From: Bacillus sp. SA1-12
Lineage (GTDB): Bacteria; Bacillota; Bacilli; Bacillales; Bacillaceae
Reading direction: 5' to 3'
Length of the DNA: 64,000 nucleotides
Assembly: GCF_000981385.1 (NCBI RefSeq)
Contig: NZ_LATZ01000132.1
Location: 35,042 to 99,041, forward strand
Positions 26,920-34,132 of this stretch are shown here, piece by piece. The first letter of the stretch is position 1; every line of letters starts with the position of its first letter. The notes under the pieces were generated by a model. It searched no databases and had not been told where the DNA came from. It saw only the letters and a list, made by a program, of their open reading frames with translations. A program made the translations under genes and the position numbers.

Positions 26920-28272
26920 TCAATAAGATGCCATAGGTAAAGCAACAGTAAAACTTGTTCCTTCATTTTCCTTGCTTACGACATTTATGTTTCCACCATG
27001 GGAATCTACAATCTGTTTTGCGATCGATAAACCTAGCCCCGTCCCGCCAGTTTCCCGATTTCTTGCTTTATCAACCCGATAAAAGCGATCAAATATATGA
27101 GTGATATCTTCTTTCGGTATGCCGATGCCATGATCCTTCACAGTGAAAAAAGCGTGACCTTTCTCATATCCAACATTTATCTCAATAGGTGATGCACTAT
27201 ACTTTAATGCATTATCAAGCAAGATAAACAATAGTTGCTTCATTTTTTGCTTATCTGCTTTTGCTATAACTCTATCGAATGGAGTGTATACAGAAATGTG
27301 CTGACCATACGTATTTTTCATCAGTTTGCTTGTCTCTTTACTAAGTGAAACAAGGTCCACCTCTCTTATATCCAAATTCCATTCTGCATCATGATTTGCA
27401 AGCATAAGCATTTGCTTTGTCATTTCTTGCATTCTAATAGCTTCTGAATAGATTGCTTCCACAGATTCTACTAATAAAGTCTGATCTTTTATCCCCCATC
27501 GTTTCAGCATACTTGCATTACTTTCAATAACAGTTAAGGGTGTTTTTAATTCATGGGAGGCATCTGAAACGAATTGCTGCTGTTTTTCAAAGTTTCTTGC
27601 TAAGATATCCATCATCTTATTAAACGTACTACCTAATTTGTATAATTCATCTTTTGATTGTGTTTTTAACTCAAGCTTTTTAAAGATGCTTTTTCGTTGA
27701 ATTTCCTCCATCGTTTCAATCATAGAATTAATGGGTTTTAAAATGATGTCGCTTAGCATTCTGCCTGCTAAAAATGAAGGAATCAGAACGATTAGGGAAG
27801 CGACAATTAACACAAGCTTCAAGATTTTTAAGCTTTCATAAGAGGATGCCAAACTTGCTGTAACTTCCAACATCATAATATTTCCGTCGTGCCAGATGAT
27901 TGGAAACCTCGAAACAGCATACCGAATCCCAGCAACTGATTTCAATTCAACTGACTGTGAATTGTTAAAACTTGATTTATATTCTGTAAACACCGATTCC
28001 TTTGTAATCGTTATGATGGAATGGGAATCTTCATTCACAACACGTATCATTCCATTCAATGGTAACCGAGAAGTCAAAATATCATGTATTCTGCTATCAT
28101 TCGTAACAGGTTTCAATTCGCCAGCAATATTTTCAGCCTGTAAACGAACATGATTTAATTTATCGTTCGTCGTAATTGAGTAAAATAAATAATATATGGA
28201 TGTATTAATCACAATGCTAATCAAAAGCACCGAAACAGTTAAATACATATGGATTTTCTTTCGGATATTCAT
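26920..28272 (-). CDS. Sensor histidine kinase
   Basis: A 450-residue membrane sensor kinase. Two transmembrane segments (about 10-32 and 150-170) flank an extracellular domain of about 115 residues. A HAMP region (LKPINSMIETMEEI) leads to the HisKA motif DASHELKTPLTVIES with phosphorylated His240. The ATPase boxes are LLDNALKYS (N), DHGIGIPKED (G1) and GGTGLGLSIA (G2). It lies six bases after the response regulator gene and is clearly cotranscribed. The stimulus is unknown; the linked PepSY gene suggests envelope or protease status. Confidence 0.93.
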   Translation of the reverse strand: MNIRKKIHMYLTVSVLLISIVINTSIYYLFYSITTNDKLNHVRLQAENIAGELKPVTNDSRIHDILTSRLPLNGMIRVVNEDSHSIITITKESVFTEYKSSFNNSQSVELKSVAGIRYAVSRFPIIWHDGNIMMLEVTASLASSYESLKILKLVLIVASLIVLIPSFLAGRMLSDIILKPINSMIETMEEIQRKSIFKKLELKTQSKDELYKLGSTFNKMMDILARNFEKQQQFVSDASHELKTPLTVIESNASMLKRWGIKDQTLLVESVEAIYSEAIRMQEMTKQMLMLANHDAEWNLDIREVDLVSLSKETSKLMKNTYGQHISVYTPFDRVIAKADKQKMKQLLFILLDNALKYSASPIEINVGYEKGHAFFTVKDHGIGIPKEDITHIFDRFYRVDKARNRETGGTGLGLSIAKQIVDSHGGNINVVSKENEGTSFTVALPMASY

Positions 28273-28278
28273 AAAATA

Positions 28279-29022
28279 TTACTCCTTTATGACATATCCA
28301 ATTCCACGCACTGTATGGATAAGTGGAGAATGAAAGGAATCATCAATTTTCTTACGCAAGTATCTAATATATACATCTACAACGTTTGTCTCTCCATAGT
28401 AATCAAAGCCCCAAACATGTGTTAAAATCTGCTCACGGTTTAATACTTGATTTTGATTGTGTATTAGATAAACAAGTAAATCGAATTCTCTGGGGGTTAG
28501 TTCAATATTTATGCAATTACGTGTTACTATTCGTGTTTTTTTATCAACTTTCAAATCAGAAATAGATAAAAGTTTATTGTCCACTTTTTGTTCCATCATT
28601 TGATTTATTCGTAAACAAGCTCTAATTCTCGCCAACAGCTCTTCAATCTGGAACGGCTTTGTAATATAATCGTTGGCACCATGATCTAGCCCGCTCACTT
28701 TATCAGGGATGGAATCCCTTGCTGTTAATAAAATGATTGGAGTCATGTCCCCTGTCGCTCTAATTCTCCTAAGAACTTCCATTCCGTTTAACTTAGGTAT
28801 CATTATATCTAGTAACACAAGGTTCCATTGTTCATTATTAAATTTTTCAAGTGCTGCTATACCGTTTTCGGCTATTTCAACCTTGTATCCTTCATGTTCA
28901 AGTTCTAATCTAATGATTCTCGCAATATTTGCTTCATCTTCAATAATTAATACTTTTTTAGGTTCGGTTTCAAAATCTACTATCATTTTCTTTGAAATAG
29001 TAAGATCTATTGAATTTGACAT
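28279..29022 (-). CDS. OmpR-family response regulator
   Basis: A 247-residue regulator: receiver domain at about 22-138 with the acidic pocket IIEDE, phosphorylated Asp72 in LLDIMIP, Thr in LLTARD and Lys in ITKPF. A winged-helix DNA-binding domain follows (IELTPREFDLLVYL, RYLRKKID, HTVRGIGYVIKE). The start has a strong AAAGGAGG site, which makes the 20-residue N-terminal extension before the receiver real rather than an annotation error. OmpR-type regulators bind spaced direct repeats, so the TTCTAA boxes A-D and F are candidate targets. One inverted half-site lies in its own upstream region near 29068. Confidence 0.93.
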   Translation of the reverse strand: MSNSIDLTISKKMIVDFETEPKKVLIIEDEANIARIIRLELEHEGYKVEIAENGIAALEKFNNEQWNLVLLDIMIPKLNGMEVLRRIRATGDMTPIILLTARDSIPDKVSGLDHGANDYITKPFQIEELLARIRACLRINQMMEQKVDNKLLSISDLKVDKKTRIVTRNCINIELTPREFDLLVYLIHNQNQVLNREQILTHVWGFDYYGETNVVDVYIRYLRKKIDDSFHSPLIHTVRGIGYVIKE

Positions 29023-29261
29023 GTATATTCCTCCTTTCTTTTTTAATTCCTAAGATTTAGCTATATTTTCTAACTTTAATAGGTTAATATTTTGAAAATT
29101 CTTCTTAATTAGGAACAAAATGCTGTTTAAATACTTTTTACAAAAGGAGAATAGTACTTCAAGTAAATGTTAAGAAAAAATGATGTCCAGTCAGTAATCT
29201 GGATGACTCTTTTTCCTACTAGATTGTGGTTTCTTTTTCTTAGTGGAGAATAAAACTTAAT

Positions 29262-29366
29262 TATTGAATAATCAACATCTGTCTATAATTATAAAAAGAA
29301 TCAATATGCTTGCAATCGTCAAAAATAGAAAATTTGTTGATTAGTGAACATATTAATCAATTTTGT
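29262..29366 (-). promoter_or_regulatory. Orphan copy of the TetR-type promoter module
   Basis: On the minus strand the -35 TTGCAA (29310-29315), a 16-bp spacer and the -10 TATAAT (29288-29293) are followed by TGTTGATTATTCAAT, with TGTTGATTAGTGAAC-like sites upstream (29331-29366). Downstream of it, towards 29040, no gene is transcribed in this direction until the stop of nothing recognisable, so the controlled gene has been lost. Confidence 0.55.
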
Positions 29367-29427
29367 TAATTAACTTTAAGAAAATTGGCTAAAGTAGGTA
29401 GAGAATGACTAATAACCAAAAAACAAT

Positions 29428-29642
29428 AAAGTGAGACTTTCATCAGTGGAGGTTATCTTCATCCCCCACTGATGGTTAGCGAAACTTATCAAGCTTAGAA
29501 GACGCCACATCCTGTGGCTTGCGCCTGACTCGGACGTCCTGTCCTTCGACGGATCTTTACGGGCAGTTATCTCCCACTTATCTTTTTTGTTTCTCTCGAA
29601 TCTTTATGTGGAGGTCTTACTGCCCGTTAAGAATGGGATAAA
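29428..29642. repeat. Interspersed repeat, same family as 4881-5150, with a 60-bp insertion
   Basis: It begins AAAGTGAGAC and ends TGCCCGTTAAGAATGGGATA. The hairpin CATCAGTGG (29441-29449) with CCACTGATG (29466-29474) corresponds to CATAAGTG with CACTTATG in the 5-kb copy, with both sides changed so that pairing is kept. A 60-bp block (29491-29550) is inserted between TTATC and GGATCTTTACGGG. It contains its own small hairpins, such as GCCACA-TCC-TGTGGC. Confidence 0.7.
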
Positions 29643-29873
29643 AAAACTATTATCATACTAAAGTCCGAAAAATGGTGATATTATGATGAAAGTATTTCCA
29701 ACTGTATGTTAACTAAAGATCTATCTACCTTCATTAAATGGATAAATATGATCTAATTTTTCATCATAAATGATCCAGAAACTCTTCTTTCAAGTATGCG
29801 TTTATTTGCTAACATTTCTATCCTAAATAGCGTATGGAAATCTATTCAGACAAAAAAGAGTGCATCCTGAAAA

Positions 29874-29990
29874 AATATGCGGGATTCACACAGCCGTTTC
29901 ACTCAAAGTACCATTGACCCCTACTGACTGTCGCGATGGCCTTAAGCCGAGGGTCAATCTGCGCAGCGCTGATCGCATACCCGCGAAAGA
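29874..29990 (-). pseudogene. Fragment of a second copy of the secreted hydrolase gene
   Basis: On the minus strand about 20 codons read like AISAAQIDPRLKAIATVS, matching AISAAKIDPRMKAIATVS of the intact hydrolase at 30935-32032. The flank GCGGGATTCACACAG and TTTCACTCA at 29878-29905 also recurs just downstream of the intact gene at 30863-30890. A copy of the gene was therefore largely deleted here. Confidence 0.65.
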
Positions 29991-30078
29991 TAAGATAGCA
30001 GACTCATTCACACGAAAATTCGGATAATCAGAACATCTTCTTCAGTGATATAAGCCACCATATTGCCTCCTCTGTTAT

Positions 30079-30297
30079 TTATTCTAGCGTGCTTTTCGCG
30101 TATAGCAAATGCTTATATCTTATATCAAGATATGCTTGATGAGCATTTCTAAAACATTTATAAACTGGCATAATGGTTTGGAAACAATGCAAACTGTTAG
30201 GACCATGAATTTTCATCTCAAATACAATTTCATTACAAAGAGGGCATAATTTTTTAAATACGGACCAACTATTTTCTAGCTTAGTAATTTCTACATT
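30079..30297 (-). pseudogene. Remnant frame with a CxxC motif
   Basis: An open frame of about 72 codons without a start codon, directly after the aldo-keto reductase remnant. It contains KKLCPLCNEIVFEMKIHG and a Cys/His-rich middle (LHCFQ, YKCFRNAHQ), and ends KSTLE. It looks like a coding sequence with a possible zinc site that has lost its beginning. No family is recognised. Confidence 0.35.
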
Positions 30298-30303
30298 CTC
30301 TTC

Positions 30304-30732
30304 TTACCATAAAGCAAGTGGCTGTTTCATGCTAGGTTTTGGATAGATTGAGTCTAATTGCTCTAAATCTTGCTGTGTTAATTGAATCTTAGCTGCTTTC
30401 ACATTATCTAACACGTGAGCGGTATTACTAGATTGTGGTATAGCAATTGTTTAACCATTTCGAATACACCATGCTAATAAAACTTGAAATCTATCTGAAT
30501 GATGTTTATCAGCAATTTCCTTTAAAACTTTTTGTTTAGTTAGATTAGTACCCAAGCTATCACCCCTAGCAACTGGGGCATAGGCGATTCCGAGTTTCTT
30601 TCCTCCTGCAAAATCGCTAAAATTCACAGTTGTCGGGAGTTTAATAATACATGATCGAGTAACTGGGTTGTCTTCTATTACTGCAACTAATTCCTGATCG
30701 CCAATTTTTATTTTTTTCCTAATTCCTTCCAC
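30304..30732 (-). pseudogene. Chimera of a cyclophilin-like domain start and an aldo-keto reductase end
   Basis: The first 45 or so residues (KIKIGDQELVAVIEDNPVTR, KLPTTVNFSDFAG) match the start of a cyclophilin-like domain as in the lipoprotein at 14132-14698. The frame then changes within codons to an aldo-keto reductase C-terminal third: GIAYAPVARGDSLG, KHHSDRFQVLLAWCIRNG. After a TAA stop it continues with TIAIPQSSNTAHVLDNV and ends PKPSMKQPLALW at 30304. A deletion seems to have joined two genes, and a nonsense mutation followed. Confidence 0.75.
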
Positions 30733-30934
30733 ATCACTCTTCTCCCCTGCTTGATTTGTTTCGTTCGCAAGGCATAAAACTTTCCCCTTATGGTAGTGAC
30801 AGACAAATAAATGCCGAATATGGATTTCTATTAAACAAAATGTGAATCCCGACCAGATAGGCGGGATTCACACAGTGGGTTCACTCATAGGACTATTGGC
30901 ACACAAAGCTCTCTACTCTCTTCCAACACAAGCC

Positions 30935-32032
30935 TTATCTTTTCTTCAGATTTTCTTTGAAGAAGGACTCGAGCTTGTCAAAGGGTATTAAATTCACCCG
31001 GTCGTACAGATCCACATGACCTGCACCCGGAACAATGTAGAGTTCCTTCTGTTCGCCTGCTAGCTTGTAGGCGTCTTCGCTGAACTCTCTGGAATGAGCG
31101 TTTTCACCCGCGATGAAAAGCATGGGACTAGAAATCGTCTTTATGTCTTCGAACGGGTAGAAATTCATGAACTTGACGTTACTGGTCAGCGTCGGGTGTG
31201 TCGTGAGTTCAGGTGACGAGCCCTTGGGAGTGAATTCACCTCTTGGAGTGCGGTAGAAGTCATAAAACTCACGCTCAATGGCGGTAGAGTTTTCATTCAG
31301 TTCATGTACTGCCCCGCTGGTGTATTTGGTTTCACCGCCCGTGAACTCCACATAGCGTTGCTCTGCTGCCTCTGCAATGATCTTCTTTCTTTGCTCAAGT
31401 GTCAGGGAATCTTTAATCCCATTACGGTTGGCAGCGCCCATGTCGTACATACTGACTGTCGCAATGGCTTTCATGCGCGGGTCGATCTTGGCTGCGCTGA
31501 TGGCAAAGCCCCCACTGCCACAAATCCCGAGAACACCAATCCGATCCCTGTCAACAAACGACCTGGTGCCTAGAAAATCCACTGCAGCACTGAAATCCTC
31601 GGCATAGATATCCGGCGAAACAGCGTTGCGAGGCTGACCCTCACTCTCTCCCCAGAAAGACAAATCCAAGGACAAAGTAACGAATCCCCGTTCAGCCATT
31701 TTCTGGGCATACAGATTCGAACTTTGTTCTTTTACTGCGCCCATTGGATGCCCGACAATGATCGCGGGATTTTCGGTGTTCTTCTTCAAACCTTTGGGAA
31801 TATAAAGATTCCCTACAACATTCATGTTGTATTGGTTATTAAACTCAACCTTCTTCATGGTTACCTTATTGCTCTTGTAAAAATTGTCTGCTCCATTGGA
31901 CATGTCCGGCGTGTATGTATTGTCAACGCCTGTCTTTGATGCAGCACCAACTCCTGTCGTAGATAAAACTAAGCCAAGTCCCATCACTGCGAGAATCTGA
32001 AAACCACGCTTGATAATAGATTTTTTTTGCAC
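30935..32032 (-). CDS. Secreted alpha/beta hydrolase (dienelactone hydrolase-like)
   Basis: A 365-residue exported hydrolase when started at GTG 32032, seven bases after GGAGGG; the TTG fifteen bases earlier is inside the ribosome site. The signal peptide runs to about residue 31 (VLSTTGVGAAS). The hydrolase core has the oxyanion region IIVGHPMGAVKEQSS, the nucleophile elbow GICGSGG with Cys171 in place of Ser as in dienelactone hydrolases, LFIAGENAHSRE with the acid, and PGAGHVDLYD with the catalytic His. Closest known type is the YcjY-like family; substrate unknown. The gene is richer in GC than its neighbours. TTCTAA box F lies about 130 bp upstream. Confidence 0.82.
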   Translation of the reverse strand: MQKKSIIKRGFQILAVMGLGLVLSTTGVGAASKTGVDNTYTPDMSNGADNFYKSNKVTMKKVEFNNQYNMNVVGNLYIPKGLKKNTENPAIIVGHPMGAVKEQSSNLYAQKMAERGFVTLSLDLSFWGESEGQPRNAVSPDIYAEDFSAAVDFLGTRSFVDRDRIGVLGICGSGGFAISAAKIDPRMKAIATVSMYDMGAANRNGIKDSLTLEQRKKIIAEAAEQRYVEFTGGETKYTSGAVHELNENSTAIEREFYDFYRTPRGEFTPKGSSPELTTHPTLTSNVKFMNFYPFEDIKTISSPMLFIAGENAHSREFSEDAYKLAGEQKELYIVPGAGHVDLYDRVNLIPFDKLESFFKENLKKR

Positions 32033-32163
32033 GTTAAATCCCTCCAATGTTTTTGCTGATGTTATTTCTATTCTGTTATGTTCTCTTTGAGTTGCATTAA
32101 CCCCCTTTCTTTGTGAACATCACCACATTAATCCATTTAAATTAAAAAAAAATAATAAAACGA

Positions 32164-32226
32164 TTAGAAATTAATTAGAATTCTGTAACAAATAAAAAAG
32201 GGAAATCCAAATGAATTTGGTTTCCC
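32164..32226 (-). promoter_or_regulatory. Box F (TTCTAA repeats 11 bp apart) preceded by a terminator hairpin
   Basis: On the minus strand TTCTAAT and TTCTAAT start exactly 11 bases apart (32164-32180), about 120-130 bp upstream of the hydrolase start. Immediately before it, GGGAAATCCAAAT pairs with ATTTGGTTTCCC (32200-32226) and is followed by CTTTTTTATT on the minus strand. This repeats the terminator-then-box arrangement of boxes A-D. Confidence 0.5.
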
Positions 32227-32319
32227 TCTCTTAAACGAGTAGTTTAAGTACAATTCTTCATAAGAAAAGATTCTACTATCTGTTGAGACAATGTGAAATC
32301 TACAATCTCTTTTCCATAT

Positions 32320-32430
32320 AATCAACAACTTCTCTTCATTTGTTTAATAAACAACAAATTGTGTTCATCTATCCATTGAAATCATCCTGCTACTTTTTAT
32401 AATTATAGACAGATGTTGATTAATAAACAA
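32320..32430 (+). promoter_or_regulatory. Predicted TetR-controlled promoter of the MFS gene
   Basis: The -35 TTGAAA (32376-32381), a 16-bp spacer and the -10 TATAAT (32398-32403) are followed by TGTTGATTAATAAACA (about 32414-32429). ATAATCAACAA and TTTAATAAACAACAAATTG lie upstream. It is close in sequence to the copy before the SDR gene at 22.9 kb over more than 100 bp. Confidence 0.65.
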
Positions 32431-32472
32431 TGTATGATTTTTTATGATGAATGAAAGTGAAATGACATATTT

Positions 32473-32956
32473 ATGAGTAAACGCAATAATCTATTGATCA
32501 TCATAATGAGCTTAGGAGTTTTCGGTATCATAAATACTGAAATGGGGGTTATTGGAATATTACCTACTCTTGCTGAACATTATGACGACAGTGTATCTCA
32601 AGCAAGTTTGCTGGTGAGTCTATTTGCACTTGCTGTTGCAATAGCCGGACCAACTATGCCTCTAATGTTTTCTCGTATAAATCGGAAAAAAGTAATGTTA
32701 CTCGTTCTTGATATTTTTGTTTCGGCAAACATTGTCCCCATCTTCACAACTAATTTTTGATTTCGCTAATAAGTTATTTTTAACATCGGCTAACCTTGGA
32801 ACAACAATCGGTGCGGCAGTCAGTTGGCGGATTATTTATTGCTGAAATGGGTACACAATACGTGGTATTCGTGGGAATACTATCATTGATATTTAGTTCG
32901 ATAACTATTTTTCTAAGAAACTACATGATTACTCCTTCACAACAACTTTCTAGATA
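32473..32956 (+). pseudogene. MFS transporter remnant with a large internal deletion
   Basis: The N-terminal 95 codons are a major facilitator start of the drug/arabinose efflux type (MGVIGILPTLAEHYD, then AVAIAGPTMPLMFSRINRKK). After 32760 the frame changes and only C-terminal pieces remain: ANLGTTIGAAV, then MGTQYVVFVGILSLIFSS ending near 32956. About 240 central residues are gone. It stands behind a TetR-type promoter and next to the TetR gene, a typical regulator-exporter arrangement that has been lost. Confidence 0.8.
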
Positions 32957-33127
32957 AGAAATTAGATCAAGATTCTATAAAGTTATTTTTAATTTTCCTC
33001 AATGTAAAAAAAAGGATAGGTATGACAACTACCTGTCCTTTTTTTAAAATTGTTCATTTTATTTCCTTCGCACCTATAAATAAGTGTACTTGTTCGTGTT
33101 ATTTTTATTAAATGGTATTAGAAATAA

Positions 33128-33673
33128 CTATACAATCCTCTCTAGCAAGTCCCCTACTTTTTCAGCCATAACACGTGGTGGATAAGGCATTCCATTCTTT
33201 AACCACCATTCAACGACCCCTACATAAGCATTTGCAACAAATTCAACAATGATCTCTTCATTTTGACCGAAATTTTTTCCTTTTGTTATGTCAACATCTT
33301 TCTTGAACTCTTCGATATTAAATTTAAGAAATCTATTACGAAAGTATGGAGCTCCTTCACTTGCTAACATGGTCGAAAAGAATAGATAATTACTCTCGAA
33401 GTATTCCATACAGTGCACAGTCGATTCGATAAAATCCATTTCAGTTGCCGACTCGCAAAAATTACTCATGTTGTTAATATGCTCTTCCATGATCTTATCT
33501 AATAAATCATATTTATCTAAATAATGAAGATAGATGGTTCCTCTATTAACATTTGCCCTGTCAGAAATATCCTGAATGGTAATGTTATCAAAGCTTTTTT
33601 CAGACATCAGTTCAATAAGAGCCTTTTTAATAGCTTCTTGGCTTTTGGTTACTCTTCTATCTATATTCGGCAA
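33128..33673 (-). CDS. TetR/AcrR family transcriptional regulator
   Basis: A 181-residue TetR-family repressor. The N-terminal helix-turn-helix is at about 8-55 (SQEAIKKALIELMSEKSFDN, ITIQDISDRANVNRGTIYLH). The C-terminal ligand and dimer domain is divergent (ESNYLFFSTMLASEGAPYF). The start is TTG with a GGTGAAC site. It is divergent from an SDR stub and converges on the MFS remnant. The promoter module with TGATTAATCA palindromes beside it, and the five others in the window, are its likely targets. The inducing ligand is unknown. Confidence 0.88.
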   Translation of the reverse strand: MPNIDRRVTKSQEAIKKALIELMSEKSFDNITIQDISDRANVNRGTIYLHYLDKYDLLDKIMEEHINNMSNFCESATEMDFIESTVHCMEYFESNYLFFSTMLASEGAPYFRNRFLKFNIEEFKKDVDITKGKNFGQNEEIIVEFVANAYVGVVEWWLKNGMPYPPRVMAEKVGDLLERIV

Positions 33674-33743
33674 TGTTTGTTCACCAGACTTTCCTAAAGA
33701 TATTTAATATGATGAGGAATAAACAAATCGCATTCAATTATCA

Positions 33744-33806
33744 TTGTTGGTATGATATTTTTTATTAAAATTATAAACAGATGTTGGTTAATCAATCAAT
33801 GATGGT
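33744..33806 (+). promoter_or_regulatory. TetR-type promoter module of the third SDR copy
   Basis: The -35 TTGTTG (33744-33749), a 16-bp spacer and the -10 TAAAAT (33766-33771) are followed by TGTTGGTTAATCAATCA at about 33782-33798. The region also serves as upstream DNA of the divergent tetR gene. Confidence 0.6.
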
Positions 33807-33893
33807 TTTTATTACTAAGCGAAATCAGAGCCTAACATTATAGTTGCAAATGACTTGTTTTCAATACAAATAAAAGAAAAGGTGTTACATATT

Positions 33894-33965
33894 ATGTCAA
33901 ATAGCCAAGATAAAATTGTTGTTATTATGGGTGAATCAAATGGAATTAGCGAAGCAACAGAATAG
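33894..33965 (+). pseudogene. Stub of a third SDR gene (23 codons)
   Basis: The start with GGTGTTACATATT upstream encodes DKIVVIMGESNGISEATE, the SDR cofactor-binding start with two substitutions, and then a TAG stop. The remainder of the gene is absent. It matches the starts of the SDR copies at 13219 and 22917. Confidence 0.75.
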
Positions 33966-34044
33966 TTATTTCCGGATTATTCCATTTATCTATTAATCTC
34001 TTTTAAATCTTTAAAAAAGATTTTGTAAGATTTATCTTTTTATC

Positions 34045-34081
34045 ATAAAAAAAACGTTCCTTACTATTATGTAAGAAACGT
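34045..34081 (-). terminator. Terminator of the TOMM operon
   Basis: ACGTTCCTTAC pairs with GTAAGAAACGT (one mismatch) and is followed on the minus strand by TTTTTTTTATG, about 50 bp past the SagB-type gene. A near-identical terminator stands at 42985-43013. Confidence 0.85.
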
Positions 34082-34132
34082 AGCCAATTTATCTTTTCCC
34101 GTCATTTTTCTTCGACTGAAGTCTTGATTCAT

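Noticed and set aside
26855..26923. Longer N-terminus for the PepSY protein
   Set aside because: It would overlap the kinase gene and lacks a ribosome site; ATG 26854 has AGGAG in place.
29691..29870. Possible gene between the 29.5-kb repeat and the hydrolase fragment
   Set aside because: Short frames only, no ribosome site and no recognisable motif.
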